The position numbers and the translations under genes were made by a program. Shown in pieces: positions 16,254-25,012 of a stretch of 64,000 nt of DNA. Source of the DNA: Paracraurococcus lichenis. GTDB lineage: Bacteria > Pseudomonadota > Alphaproteobacteria > Acetobacterales > Acetobacteraceae. Positions within the stretch are counted from its first letter, which is position 1; every line of letters starts with the position of its first letter. Under the pieces are notes generated by a model. That model searched no databases. It had not been told where the DNA came from and saw nothing but the letters and a program-made list of their open reading frames with translations. Where the stretch lies: positions 62,001-126,000 of the forward strand of contig NZ_JAUTWS010000013.1 in assembly GCF_030657435.1 (NCBI RefSeq), given 5' to 3'.

Positions 16254-18611
16254 ATGACCGAGAAGGAGGGATGCGGGCCTCGGCCCGCAGAGGCGGTGTC
16301 GTGGCTGGGCCTCAGCCTCGCGGGGCTGCTCGCGGCGATGCCGTCGGCCATGGCGCAGGAGGCGCCGGCGGCCGCCACCCTGCCGGTGGTCGAGGCGGTG
16401 GGGACCACGCCGCTGTCAGCCGGCGGCGTGCCGCGCGACCGGATCCCGGCGAATACCCGCGGCTTCTCCGCTGCCGACCTGGCGCGCGAGGGGCGGCCGG
16501 ACCTGGTGGACACACTCGTCCGACTCTCTGCCGGCGTCGCGGTGAACGACGCGCAGGGCAATCCCTTCGCGCCCGACGTCACCTATCGCGGCTTCACCGC
16601 CTCGCCGCTCGTCGGCACGCCGCAGGGCCTCGCGGTCTACCAGAACGGCATGCGCATCAACGAGGCCTTCGGCGACACGGTGAACTGGGACCTGATCCCG
16701 GCCAATGCCATCCGCTCGGTGGACCTGCTGGGCAGCAACCCCGTCTTCGGCCTGAATGCCATCGGCGGCGCACTCGCCCTGCGCATGAAGACCGGCTTCG
16801 ACTCGCCGGGCGCGCGCCTCGACATCTCCGGCGGCTCCTTCGGCCGCGTCGCCGGCGGATTGGAATACGGCAAGCAGGTCGGCAATGCCGCGGCCTATCT
16901 GGCGCTGGAGGCGCTGAACGAGGATGGCTGGCGGCGCTACTCGCCCTCCCGCCTCCGCCGGCTCTACGGCGATGTCGGGGTGCGCGGGGAGAATGCGACC
17001 TTCAACATCTCGATCGGCGCGGGCAGCAACCTGCTGAGCGGCAACGGGCCGACGCCGGTGCAGATCCTCTCGGCCAATCGCCGCGACGTCTTCACCTGGC
17101 CCGACCGCACCAGCAACCGCATGACGATGCTGCAGGCGCGCGGGACCTATGAACTGGCGCCGGCCTGGACGCTGGAGGCCAATGCCTACGTCCGCAGCTT
17201 CCGCCAGCGGACGATCAATGCCGACATCGCGGAGATCGGCGGCTGCGGCGACGACGACCTGGCCGGCCTGCTCTGCTTCGACGGCACCCAGCCGGTGCAG
17301 GCGCGGGGGGGCGGAACGCTGGGCACCGACCTGCTGGGCGACGGGGTCGCGGGGGTGGTCAACCGCACCGGCACCAATACGCTGGGCGCCGGCGGCACGG
17401 CGCAGATCGTCTCGACCGAGCCCATCCTCGGGCGCCCGGCGCGCGTGGTCTTCGGCGCCAGCTACGACCATGCCGACACGGATTTCTACGGCAGCACCGA
17501 ATTCGGCACCGTCACGCCGGACCGCACCGTCGCGGGCAGCGGCATCCTGGTGGATTCGCCCGCCGCCGGCATCGCCGCCGTGCAGCTCAAATCCACCACC
17601 AGCTATTGGGGTGTCTTCGGCACCGGCACGCTGGAGTTGACGCCGCGCCTCTCCGCCACCATCGGCGGTCGCTTCAACACCGCGCGCATCGAATTGCGCG
17701 ACCGCATCGGCACAGCCCTGAACGGCGACCACGATTACTCCCGATTCAACCCGGCCGCGGGCCTCACCTGGCGCGCGCTGGATCGGGTGACCGCCTATGC
17801 CGGCTATGCCGAGGCGAACCGCGCACCGACGCCGGCCGAACTCGCCTGCGCCGACCCGTTGCTGCCCTGCACGCTCGGCGCCTTCTTCCTCTCCGACCCG
17901 TCGCTGAAGCAGGTGGTCAGCCGCACCTGGGAAGGCGGGCTCCGCGGCACCCTGCCGCCGACCTGGCTCGGTGGCCGCACCACCTGGAATCTCGGCGTCT
18001 TCCGCACCGACCTGACCGACGACATCCTGCTGGTGCAGAGCGAGATCCAGGGCCGCGGCTTCTTCCGCAATGCCGGCGACACGCGCCGGCAGGGCGTCGA
18101 GGCCGGGATCGGCTGGCGCGGCGAGCGGCTGGCCGTCAGCCTCGACTACGCCTTCATCGATGCGACCTTCCGCACGGCGCAGCGGCTGCCGAGCCCGAAC
18201 AATCCCTTCGCTGATGCCGATGGCGCCATCCCGGTGGAACGCGGCGACCGCATCCCCGGCATCCCGCGCCAAAGGCTGCGGCTGGATGCGGAATGGCGCG
18301 CGACGGAATGGTGGCGCATCGGCGGCAACATCGTCTTCAACAGCGAGCAGTACCTGCGGGGAGACGAGGCGAATCTGCTGAAGCCGCTTGCCGGCTATGC
18401 CGTGGTGAACCTGCGCACCGCGGTCAGCATCGGCCCGGGCGTCGAGGTCTACGGCATCGTCCGCAACCTCTTCGACCAGCACTATTCGACCTTCGGCACC
18501 TTCTACAACCTGGAGACGGCGAGCGCGCTGAACCCGTCGCTGACCGACCCGCGCACGGTGACGCCCGGCCTGCCGCGGGCCTTCTATGGCGGGCTGCGCT
18601 TCAGCTTCTGA
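16254..18611 (+). CDS. lutH: TonB-dependent receptor, LutH-like
   Basis: This 785-aa outer-membrane receptor has a signal peptide cleaved after AMPSAMA. A plug domain follows (PDLVDTLVRLSAGVAVND, then NPVFGLNAIGGALALRMKTG), and then a 22-strand-type barrel ending in the terminal aromatic GGLRFSF. A disulphide-type pair CADPLLPC lies in a predicted extracellular loop. Position beside LutE, TonB and the xox genes makes lanthanide (or lanthanide-chelator) uptake the best inference, as for LutH of Methylobacterium. A siderophore or cobalamin role cannot be excluded from sequence. GGGGGG lies 3 nt before the ATG. Confidence 0.82.
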   Translation: MTEKEGCGPRPAEAVSWLGLSLAGLLAAMPSAMAQEAPAAATLPVVEAVGTTPLSAGGVPRDRIPANTRGFSAADLAREGRPDLVDTLVRLSAGVAVNDAQGNPFAPDVTYRGFTASPLVGTPQGLAVYQNGMRINEAFGDTVNWDLIPANAIRSVDLLGSNPVFGLNAIGGALALRMKTGFDSPGARLDISGGSFGRVAGGLEYGKQVGNAAAYLALEALNEDGWRRYSPSRLRRLYGDVGVRGENATFNISIGAGSNLLSGNGPTPVQILSANRRDVFTWPDRTSNRMTMLQARGTYELAPAWTLEANAYVRSFRQRTINADIAEIGGCGDDDLAGLLCFDGTQPVQARGGGTLGTDLLGDGVAGVVNRTGTNTLGAGGTAQIVSTEPILGRPARVVFGASYDHADTDFYGSTEFGTVTPDRTVAGSGILVDSPAAGIAAVQLKSTTSYWGVFGTGTLELTPRLSATIGGRFNTARIELRDRIGTALNGDHDYSRFNPAAGLTWRALDRVTAYAGYAEANRAPTPAELACADPLLPCTLGAFFLSDPSLKQVVSRTWEGGLRGTLPPTWLGGRTTWNLGVFRTDLTDDILLVQSEIQGRGFFRNAGDTRRQGVEAGIGWRGERLAVSLDYAFIDATFRTAQRLPSPNNPFADADGAIPVERGDRIPGIPRQRLRLDAEWRATEWWRIGGNIVFNSEQYLRGDEANLLKPLAGYAVVNLRTAVSIGPGVEVYGIVRNLFDQHYSTFGTFYNLETASALNPSLTDPRTVTPGLPRAFYGGLRFSF

Positions 18612-18614
18612 GCG

Positions 18615-19655
18615 TCATTCGTCGAGGCGGAAGCGCACCGGCACCTCGACCCAGGCCTCGATCGCGCGCCCGTTCTGCAGCGCGGGCGCGATCTCCCAGC
18701 GGCGCGCCGCGGCCTGCGCGGCCTCGTCCAGCCAGCGGTTGCCGGCGGAGCGCAGCAGCCGGATCTCGAGCGTCGTGCCGTCGGCCCCGACGCGCAGGCG
18801 GAGCAGCGCGGTGCCTTCGATGCCGGCCTCCCGCGCGCGGTCGGGATAGGTGGGCGGCGCCGGCGGGCGGCGGAAGCGCGGCTGGCCGGAGAGCACGGGG
18901 ATCGCCGCCGGCTCGGGTGCGGCCGGGGCAGGGACCGGCATGGCGGCCGGCTGCGGCGCGGCGGTGGGCGGCGTGGCGGCGTGTGGCGCGGCGGCAGGCG
19001 GGGCCGTGGCGGCGCGCCGCGGGGCGGGCGGCGGCAGCGGCGGTGGCAATGGCAGGACCGCCTGTTCCACCGCCGCCGGCTCGGGCGCCGGGCGGAGCGG
19101 CACGGGCAGGGCGGCGACCTGCATCGGCGGATCGGGCGGTGTCGCCGCGGGCGGTTCCTCGGGTGGCGGCATCGGCTCCGGCAGGGCCGCAAGCTGCACC
19201 GGTGGTTGCGGCGGCGCGGCTTCGGCCGCTGCGGTCGGCTCCGGGGCGAAGAGCGTTGCCGGATCCGGCGGCGGTTCCGCGGCCTCCATCGCCGGGAACG
19301 ATAGCGGCGGCAGGGGCGGTTCCGCCGGCGGCGCGGGCGCGGCCTGCTGCAGCGCGCCGAGGAGTTGCGTCGCCAGCGCATCCTCGGGCTCCGTGCCCTC
19401 GGCGGCGAGCGGCGCCAGCGTGGCGACCGCGGCGGACTGCCCGGGGGCTTCGGGGGGCGCGACATCGGCGGGCGCATCCGTGGCCGGCAGCCACACCATC
19501 TCCAGCGCCGCCTCGGCGCCCGGCGGCGAGGGCAGGGTGCGCCAGGCGAGCGCGACTGCCACCACCGCACCCGCCGCCCCATGCAGCACGAGCGACGCGG
19601 CCAGCCCGCTGCCGAGCGCGGAGGCGCGTCGCGTCGGGCGCTGCCGCTGCCGCAT
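18615..19655 (-). CDS. TonB family energy transducer
   Basis: This 346-aa TonB-like protein has one N-terminal membrane anchor (GLAASLVLHGAAGAVVAVALAW, about residues 17-38). A very long Pro/Ala-rich spacer (about residues 45-255) follows, then a C-terminal TonB domain beginning PPTYPDRAREAGIEGTALLRL and ending in the VEVPVRFRL strand. It couples proton motive force from ExbB/ExbD to an outer-membrane receptor, presumably the convergent LutH-like receptor. ExbB and ExbD are not in the window. The spacer is long for the family and repetitive (PPP, AALP motifs). Confidence 0.85.
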   Translation of the reverse strand: MRQRQRPTRRASALGSGLAASLVLHGAAGAVVAVALAWRTLPSPPGAEAALEMVWLPATDAPADVAPPEAPGQSAAVATLAPLAAEGTEPEDALATQLLGALQQAAPAPPAEPPLPPLSFPAMEAAEPPPDPATLFAPEPTAAAEAAPPQPPVQLAALPEPMPPPEEPPAATPPDPPMQVAALPVPLRPAPEPAAVEQAVLPLPPPLPPPAPRRAATAPPAAAPHAATPPTAAPQPAAMPVPAPAAPEPAAIPVLSGQPRFRRPPAPPTYPDRAREAGIEGTALLRLRVGADGTTLEIRLLRSAGNRWLDEAAQAAARRWEIAPALQNGRAIEAWVEVPVRFRLDE

Positions 19656-19897
19656 GGTCGTTCACTCCCCCCACGCGCATCCCGCTGGTTCCGGCCGGTA
19701 CGCGATGCGCTATGCTGCGACAGCGGCGCCGGGCTGTCCAACCGGAACCTTGGTCGGATGCCACGCCGTGCAACTCGCACGACTGCGGGACCGGCGCGCA
19801 TATCGTCTGTGCATTGCCGCCCGCGCGGCCAAAGAATGGGGCTGGCGGGGGTGCCGCGCGGGTGCATCCTTGGCCCAGGAATCACGGGAGGGGACGC

Positions 19898-20863
19898 TTG
19901 CGAAGACGTGATCTGGCGCCGCTCCTCGCCGCGCTGGCGTTGCCGGCGGGCGCGGCGGAGCCGCCGCTGATCCGCATCGGCGTGCTGAAATTCGGCACCG
20001 TCGCCTGGGAGTTGCAGGTCATCGCGCGGCACGGCCTTGCCGCCGCCAACGGCATCCGCATCGAGGCCGTGGAACTGGCGGGCAACGAGGCGACGCGCGT
20101 CGCACTGCAGGCCCGCAGCGTCGATGTCATCGTTGGTGACTGGCTCTTCGTCTCCCGCCAGCGGGCGGAGGGGCAGCCGCTCGCCTTCGCGCCCTTCTCC
20201 ACCGCCGTCGCGGCGCTGATGGTGCCGCCGAAATCCTCGGCGTCTTCGCTGCGCGACCTGAAGGGCAGACGCGTCGGCGTCTCCGGCGGGCCGCTCGACA
20301 AGGCCTGGCTGCTGCTGGTCGCGGAGGGCCGGCGCCAGGGCATCGACCTGGTGGCGGAGGCCGAGCCGGTCTTCGGCGCGCCGCCGCTGCTGGCCGAGAA
20401 GCTCCGCCGGCAGGAGATGGAGGCGGCGCTGCTCTACTGGAATTTCGCCGCTGCCCTGGAGGCCGAGGGCCACCGGGAGTTGCTGCCGATCGACGCGGTG
20501 GAGCGCGCGCTCGGCGCCGCCGGGCCGGTCGCCATGATCGGCCATGTCTTCGATGAGCGCTGGGCGCAGGGCAATCGCGCGGCGATCGACGGCTTCCTGC
20601 GCGCGAGCGGCGCGGCCAAGGCCATCCTCGCCGAGAAGGATGCGGAGTGGGAGGCGCTGCGCCCGCTGATGCGCGCGGAGTCCGAGGCCGCCTTCCTGCG
20701 GCTGCGCGACCGCTTCCGCAGCGGCATCCCGCGCCGCCCGGTGCAGGCGGAGGAGGCGGATGCCGCGCGGCTCTACGCGGTGGTGGCGGAACTCGGCGGG
20801 CCGCGCCTGGTCGGCCGCGCCACGACGCTCTCCCCCGGTACCTTCTGGCGCGCCAGCGAATGA
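19898..20863 (+). CDS. ABC transporter substrate-binding protein (NitT/TauT type)
   Basis: This 321-aa periplasmic binding protein has a short signal peptide starting with an RRRDLA twin-arginine-like motif and cleaved after PAGA. The first mature block (IRIGVLKFGTVAWELQVIARHGL) and VDVIVGDWLFVSRQRA match the SsuA/TauA-like fold used for small organic ligands. TTG 19898 was chosen because GGGAGGGG lies 5 nt upstream and gives the signal peptide. The stop overlaps the permease start. The three-gene importer is embedded in the xox/lut locus, so its cargo may be linked to alcohol oxidation or metal handling; this is inference. Confidence 0.82.
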   Translation: MRRRDLAPLLAALALPAGAAEPPLIRIGVLKFGTVAWELQVIARHGLAAANGIRIEAVELAGNEATRVALQARSVDVIVGDWLFVSRQRAEGQPLAFAPFSTAVAALMVPPKSSASSLRDLKGRRVGVSGGPLDKAWLLLVAEGRRQGIDLVAEAEPVFGAPPLLAEKLRRQEMEAALLYWNFAAALEAEGHRELLPIDAVERALGAAGPVAMIGHVFDERWAQGNRAAIDGFLRASGAAKAILAEKDAEWEALRPLMRAESEAAFLRLRDRFRSGIPRRPVQAEEADAARLYAVVAELGGPRLVGRATTLSPGTFWRASE

Positions 20864-21618
20864 GCCGTCTGGGCCTGCCCGCGCTCCGCCTCGCCTCGGC
20901 GCTCGCCTTCCTGCTGCTCTGGTGGGCGCTGGCGACGGCTGCGGCCGACCGCGCGCTGCCGGGGCCGCTCGCCGTGCTCGCCGCGCTGCGGGAGGAGATC
21001 GCGGCCGGCGCGCTGATCCCCGCCGTGCTGGCGACGCTGGCGCGCGTCGCCGCCGCCTTCCTGCTCGCCATGACGCTCGGCAGCGCCATCGGCTACATGA
21101 TGGGCCGCCACCGCGCCACCGATGCCGCGCTCGACCCCTGGGTGCTGCTGCTGCTGAACATCCCGGCGCTGGTCATCATCCTGCTGGCCTATGTCTGGTG
21201 CGGCCAGACCGAGGCCGCGGCGATCGGCGCGGTCGCGCTGGCGAAGCTGCCGAACGTCATCGTGGTGGTGCGGGAGGGCGCGCGCACCCTCGATCCCGCG
21301 CTGGACGAGGTCGCGCGCGTCTATCGCCTCGGCCCCTGGACGCGGCTGCGGGAGGTGGTGCTGCCGCAGCTCTCGCCCTTTCTCGCTGCCGCGGCGCGCT
21401 CGGGCCTCGCCATCCTCTGGAAGATCGTGCTGGTGGTGGAGCTGCTGGGCCGGCCGAGCGGCGTCGGCTTCGAACTCAACATGCGCTTCCAGCTCTTCGA
21501 CGTGGCCGGCCTGCTGGCCTATTCGCTGGCCTTCGCCGCGGTCATGCTGGCGGTGGAAGGCGTGCTGATGCAGCCGGCGGAACGCCGCGCACGGGCCTGG
21601 CGTGGCGCCGCTGCTTGA
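20860..21618 (+). CDS. ABC transporter permease (NitT/TauT type)
   Basis: This 252-aa inner-membrane permease has about six helices and the BPD_transp_1 coupling segment (DEVARVYRLGPWTRLREVVLPQLSPFL), which contacts the ATPase. ATG 20860 overlaps the binding-protein stop, and the ATPase gene begins 17 bp before this one ends, so all three subunits are translationally coupled. Length is normal for SsuC-like subunits. The membrane substrate path gives no hint about cargo. Confidence 0.86.
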   Translation: MSRLGLPALRLASALAFLLLWWALATAAADRALPGPLAVLAALREEIAAGALIPAVLATLARVAAAFLLAMTLGSAIGYMMGRHRATDAALDPWVLLLLNIPALVIILLAYVWCGQTEAAAIGAVALAKLPNVIVVVREGARTLDPALDEVARVYRLGPWTRLREVVLPQLSPFLAAAARSGLAILWKIVLVVELLGRPSGVGFELNMRFQLFDVAGLLAYSLAFAAVMLAVEGVLMQPAERRARAWRGAAA

Positions 21619-22285
21619 GCTGACGATCCGGCGCAAGCTGTACCGCCGCACCGGCGCTCCGCCGGTGGAGGCGGTGCGCGACCTCGTGCTCGGCTTCCCC
21701 ACCGGCACCGTGACAGCGCTGCTCGGCCCCTCCGGCTGCGGCAAGACGACGGCGCTGCGCATCCTGATGGGGCTCGATCAGGACTACGAGGGCGAGGTAC
21801 GGTACCGGCCGCAGCGCCTGGGCGTGGTGTTCCAGGAGCCGCGGCTGCTGCCCTGGCGGACGCTCGGCGACAACATGCGCATCGTCGCCGCGGCCGCGGG
21901 CCTGCCGGAACCGCCGGTGGAGGCGCTGCTGGCGCGCGTCGGCCTCGCGGGCTGGGCGGGGCACCTGCCGCGCGAGCTCTCGCTCGGGATGGCGCGGCGC
22001 GCCGCGATCGCGCGCGCCCTGGCGGTGGAGCCGGAGCTGCTGGTGCTGGACGAGCCCTTCGTCTCGCTGGACGAGGCGACGGCGGCGCAGCTCCGCGCCC
22101 TGGTCGCCGAGGTGCTGGCGGAGCGCCGCGCCACCGCCGTGCTGGTGACGCATGCGCTCGAGGATGCGGCGGAGCTTGCCGACCGCGTCGCCGTGCTCTC
22201 GCCCCGGCCGGCGCGGCTGCTGCGGCTGGTGGAGGTGCCGCGCGGCGACGTGGCGGGACTGCGGGCGGCGCTGGCTACGGCGTAG
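21602..22285 (+). CDS. ABC transporter ATPase (NitT/TauT type)
   Basis: This 227-aa ATPase is slightly short for the family. Walker A is GPSGCGKTT, the Q-loop is VVFQEPRLLPW, Walker B is LLVLDEPFVSLDE and the switch His is in VTHALEDA. The signature is altered: LSLGMARRAAIARAL where LSGGQxQRxxIARAL is usual. The GTG start at 21602 lies inside the end of the permease gene. It probably energises import by the two preceding gene products. The changed signature may lower or modify ATP-driven closure. Confidence 0.85.
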   Translation: MAPLLELTIRRKLYRRTGAPPVEAVRDLVLGFPTGTVTALLGPSGCGKTTALRILMGLDQDYEGEVRYRPQRLGVVFQEPRLLPWRTLGDNMRIVAAAAGLPEPPVEALLARVGLAGWAGHLPRELSLGMARRAAIARALAVEPELLVLDEPFVSLDEATAAQLRALVAEVLAERRATAVLVTHALEDAAELADRVAVLSPRPARLLRLVEVPRGDVAGLRAALATA

Positions 22286-23237
22286 CGCGGATGGCCGCAC
22301 CCCAGGGGAAGCGGCCGACCTTGATGGTCTTCGTCACCCGCCGCGCCTTCACGTCGATGACGGAGACGTCGCCGGAGACGCCGTTGGTGGTGAAGACCAG
22401 ATCCTCCTCCGGCGTCATGGCCAGGTGCCAGACGCGGCGGCCGACCAGCAGATAGCCCTGCACCTGCAGGCTCTTCGCGTCCACGATCGCCACGCGGTTG
22501 GCCGGGCCGAGGGCGACGAAGGCCAGCGTGCCGTCGCGCGTCATGCGGATGCCGACGGGCTGGATCTGGTCGGCCGGCACGCCGCGGACCTCGAAGCGGA
22601 TGCTGCCGATGGCCTCGCGCTTCGCCGTATCGATCACCGTGACGCTGCCGCCGATCTCGGACGAGACCCAGAGCCGCGTGCCGTCGGCGCTGAACTCGGC
22701 ATGCCGCGGCCGCTCCCCGACCGGGATGTTCGCCACGACCTTCAGCGAGGCCGTGTCGATGACATGGGCCATGTTGGAGGTCTCGGCGGTGACGACGGCG
22801 ATCCGCCCGTCCGGCGAGACCGCCATGCCCTCCGGCTCCACCCCGACATCGACCTGCCCGAGCACCGCGCGCCGCTCGACATCCACCACCGTCGAGACTG
22901 CGTCGTCCTCGTTGGCGACCCAGAGGCGCTTGCCATCGGGCGAGAGAGCGAATTGCTCAGGATCGCGGCCGGCCGGCAGGTCGTGCAGCAGCTTGCCGGT
23001 CGCGGGATCGATCACCTGCACCGCATCGGATTCGCTGGCGCAGACATAGAGCCGGCTGCCGTCGGGCGAGAGCAGCACGCCGCGCGGCCGCCGCCCGACG
23101 CGGAACGTCCGCGTCACCTCCAGCGTCTTCGTGTCGATGACGCTGACGGTGTTGTCGCGCTCGTTGCTGACGAAGAGCTCATGCGCACCGGCGGCCGATG
23201 GCGCGAGCAGGGCGAGGAGGAGGAGCAGGCGGCGCAT
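22275..23237 (-). CDS. lutD: YVTN-type beta-propeller protein, LutD-like
   Basis: This 320-aa periplasmic protein has a signal peptide (MRRLLLLLALLAPSAAGA) and about seven repeats of the form VSVIDTKTLEVTRTFRVGRRPRG. It is the PQQ-dependent catabolism-associated beta-propeller type, called LutD in the Methylobacterium lanthanide cluster, where it is thought to bind or pass on the metal. The ATG has AAAGGA 4 nt upstream. The preceding LutA-like gene ends 9 nt before, so both form one operon. Its 3' end overlaps that of the convergent ATPase gene by 11 bp. Confidence 0.83.
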   Translation of the reverse strand: MRRLLLLLALLAPSAAGAHELFVSNERDNTVSVIDTKTLEVTRTFRVGRRPRGVLLSPDGSRLYVCASESDAVQVIDPATGKLLHDLPAGRDPEQFALSPDGKRLWVANEDDAVSTVVDVERRAVLGQVDVGVEPEGMAVSPDGRIAVVTAETSNMAHVIDTASLKVVANIPVGERPRHAEFSADGTRLWVSSEIGGSVTVIDTAKREAIGSIRFEVRGVPADQIQPVGIRMTRDGTLAFVALGPANRVAIVDAKSLQVQGYLLVGRRVWHLAMTPEEDLVFTTNGVSGDVSVIDVKARRVTKTIKVGRFPWGAAIRATP

Positions 23238-23246
23238 GGCGTCCTT

Positions 23247-24419
23247 TCAGCGGCGGCAGGCCGTCTCGGGCTCGTCGGGGCCGAGCGTGTCGAGCTCCGT
23301 CCGGCGATGCAGGTAGCCCTCCAGCGGCGCGACGGCGACCACCGCGCCCGGCATGGCGAGCTGGATCGGCTGGCGGAGCTGCCCGTCCCAGGGCCGGAAG
23401 GAGAGCGGGCGGCCCTTGAAGCCGGCGAAGCTGAAGCCCGGCGCACGCAGCGCGGCGCCGACCCTGGCGGGCTCCGCGCTGCCGGCCGCGGTCGCCGCCT
23501 GCGCCACGGCGCGCATCGCCGCCCAGGCGGACCAGTCGATGCCGGTCATCGGCCGTCCCGCCTGGCGCTCGAAGCGGTTCTGCAATTGCGTCGCGCCCCA
23601 TTGCTCGGCCGCCGGCGACCAGGCGACCGGCTCGAGGCCCGCCGAGCCCGCGACCGGCCGCGGCAGCCAGGTATTGTAGGGGACGAAGCGGGCGAAATCC
23701 TTCCAGGCATCGGCGACCAGGACCATGTCGTAGTCCGGGCCCTGCGTCAGCACCGGCATCTCGGCCGCTGCCGTGTCGCGCAGGTCGGCGCCGTCGGTGC
23801 CGAAGCGCTTCTCGCCCACGATGCGCTGGTTGAACTTGCGCGCGGCGAGCCGCAGCGCCTCCGCCCAGGCCGCGTCCTCCGGCGTCTGGCCCAGCACCAG
23901 GAAGAGCTTCGACCAGCGGCGGCGTGCGGCGAACTGCATCACCGCATCCGCCAGCATGGCGCGGGAGGGATGCACGTGCAGCAGGTTGCGCCGGCATTCG
24001 GCGCCGCGCAGCGCATCCTCCGGCGCCGCCGCGTTCAGCACGGTCAGGTCGCGCGCCTCCGGCAGGTCCGCCAGGCGCAGCAGGTCGGCGGCCGGCAGGT
24101 TGGCGAGGATGGCGGCCGGCATCGCCTCGGCCAGTGCCGCGCGCAGCGCTTCGGCGAGGTCGGCGCCGGGCTCCAGCACACGCTCCGCCAGGGTGACGCG
24201 CTGGCCGATGAGGCGCCCCGCCGCCATCGCATCGGCAAGGCCGAGCCGCGCGCCCTGCAGCCCGGCATCCGTCGGCGGCAGGTCGAGCGAGGAGAGGGTC
24301 GCCGGACGTTCGATGCTGCGCTCGAGATAGAGGATCGGGATGTCGCGCGTCGCCGCCGGCTGCGCCGCCGCGGCCATGCCCCAGAGCAGCGCGGCCAGGA
24401 TGGCCAGACTGCGCGTCAT
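23247..24419 (-). CDS. lutA: ABC substrate-binding protein of the xox/lut system, LutA-like
   Basis: This 390-aa periplasmic protein has a signal peptide cleaved after AAAA (residue ~19). It is of the branched-chain-amino-acid-receptor fold, seen in the PQQ-dependent alcohol dehydrogenase ABC systems (IPILYLERSIERPATLSSL at the mature start, QTPEDAAWAEALR and GIDWSAWAAMRAV later). In Methylobacterium the equivalent LutA is proposed to carry lanthanide in the periplasm. I chose ATG 24419 because GGGGGGAA lies 5 nt upstream. It is divergent from xoxG across a 167-bp gap with two direct repeats. Confidence 0.8.
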   Translation of the reverse strand: MTRSLAILAALLWGMAAAAQPAATRDIPILYLERSIERPATLSSLDLPPTDAGLQGARLGLADAMAAGRLIGQRVTLAERVLEPGADLAEALRAALAEAMPAAILANLPAADLLRLADLPEARDLTVLNAAAPEDALRGAECRRNLLHVHPSRAMLADAVMQFAARRRWSKLFLVLGQTPEDAAWAEALRLAARKFNQRIVGEKRFGTDGADLRDTAAAEMPVLTQGPDYDMVLVADAWKDFARFVPYNTWLPRPVAGSAGLEPVAWSPAAEQWGATQLQNRFERQAGRPMTGIDWSAWAAMRAVAQAATAAGSAEPARVGAALRAPGFSFAGFKGRPLSFRPWDGQLRQPIQLAMPGAVVAVAPLEGYLHRRTELDTLGPDEPETACRR

Positions 24420-24474
24420 GCGGTTCCCCCCGTGCATGGGCGGAGACTATGCCGCGCCCCGGCGGCGGCGGATA

Positions 24475-24518
24475 GGACCAATGGCGGAGCCTCGCCCGCC
24501 GGCATTTTGGACCAATGG
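24475..24518. promoter_or_regulatory. direct repeats GGACCAATGG, candidate regulator site
   Basis: GGACCAATGG occurs at 24475-24484 and again at 24509-24518, spaced 34 bp start to start, about three helical turns. They lie between the divergent lutA-like and xoxG genes. A related GGACCATTG is at 16185-16193, between the divergent lutE-like and lutH-like genes. These could be binding sites for the response regulator encoded at 27911-28579. That link is inference. Confidence 0.4.
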
Positions 24519-24586
24519 GCAATGGGGCGTCCCGCAGGCCGCCTGTAGGGTCCGCGGCAACGTCAGGATCGTAGCGGGAGAACAGA

Positions 24587-25012
24587 ATGCGTCGCAGCCG
24601 CCTTGCCGTCGTCGTCATCGCAGGCCTGGCCGCGGCCCTGCCTGCAACGCGCCCATCGGCGCATGGCGACGTCACCCCGCAGCCCGTCGACACCACCGAG
24701 CTCGAGCCGCTCGGCGAGGACTGGCGGGAGCAGAATCCCTATAGCGGCAATGCGCTGGCGATCCGCATCGGCAGCTCCGGCTACAACCAGAACTGCGCTC
24801 GCTGCCATGGGCTGGAGGTGATCTCCGGCGGCCTCGCCCCCGACCTGCGCTACCTCGAGAAGGGGCGCGAGGGCGACGAGTGGTTCCTGCAGCGCGTGCG
24901 CCATGGCGCGACGCAGAACGGCATCACCCGGATGCCGGCCTTCGAGGGCGTGCTGAGCCAGGAGGCGCTCTGGTCCATCCGCGCCTTCATCGAGTCGAAG
25001 CACGAGGGCTGA
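24587..25012 (+). CDS. xoxG: cytochrome c of the XoxF system
   Basis: This 141-aa periplasmic c-type cytochrome takes electrons from XoxF. It has a signal peptide (residues 1-25), a single haem site CARCH at residues 70-74 and a probable axial Met-116 in TRMPAF. It is small compared with typical MxaG/XoxG proteins (about 170-200 aa) but keeps the GYNQNC block around the haem. Its stop overlaps the xoxJ start (TGATG). Divergent promoter region with possible direct-repeat operators upstream. Confidence 0.85.
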   Translation: MRRSRLAVVVIAGLAAALPATRPSAHGDVTPQPVDTTELEPLGEDWREQNPYSGNALAIRIGSSGYNQNCARCHGLEVISGGLAPDLRYLEKGREGDEWFLQRVRHGATQNGITRMPAFEGVLSQEALWSIRAFIESKHEG

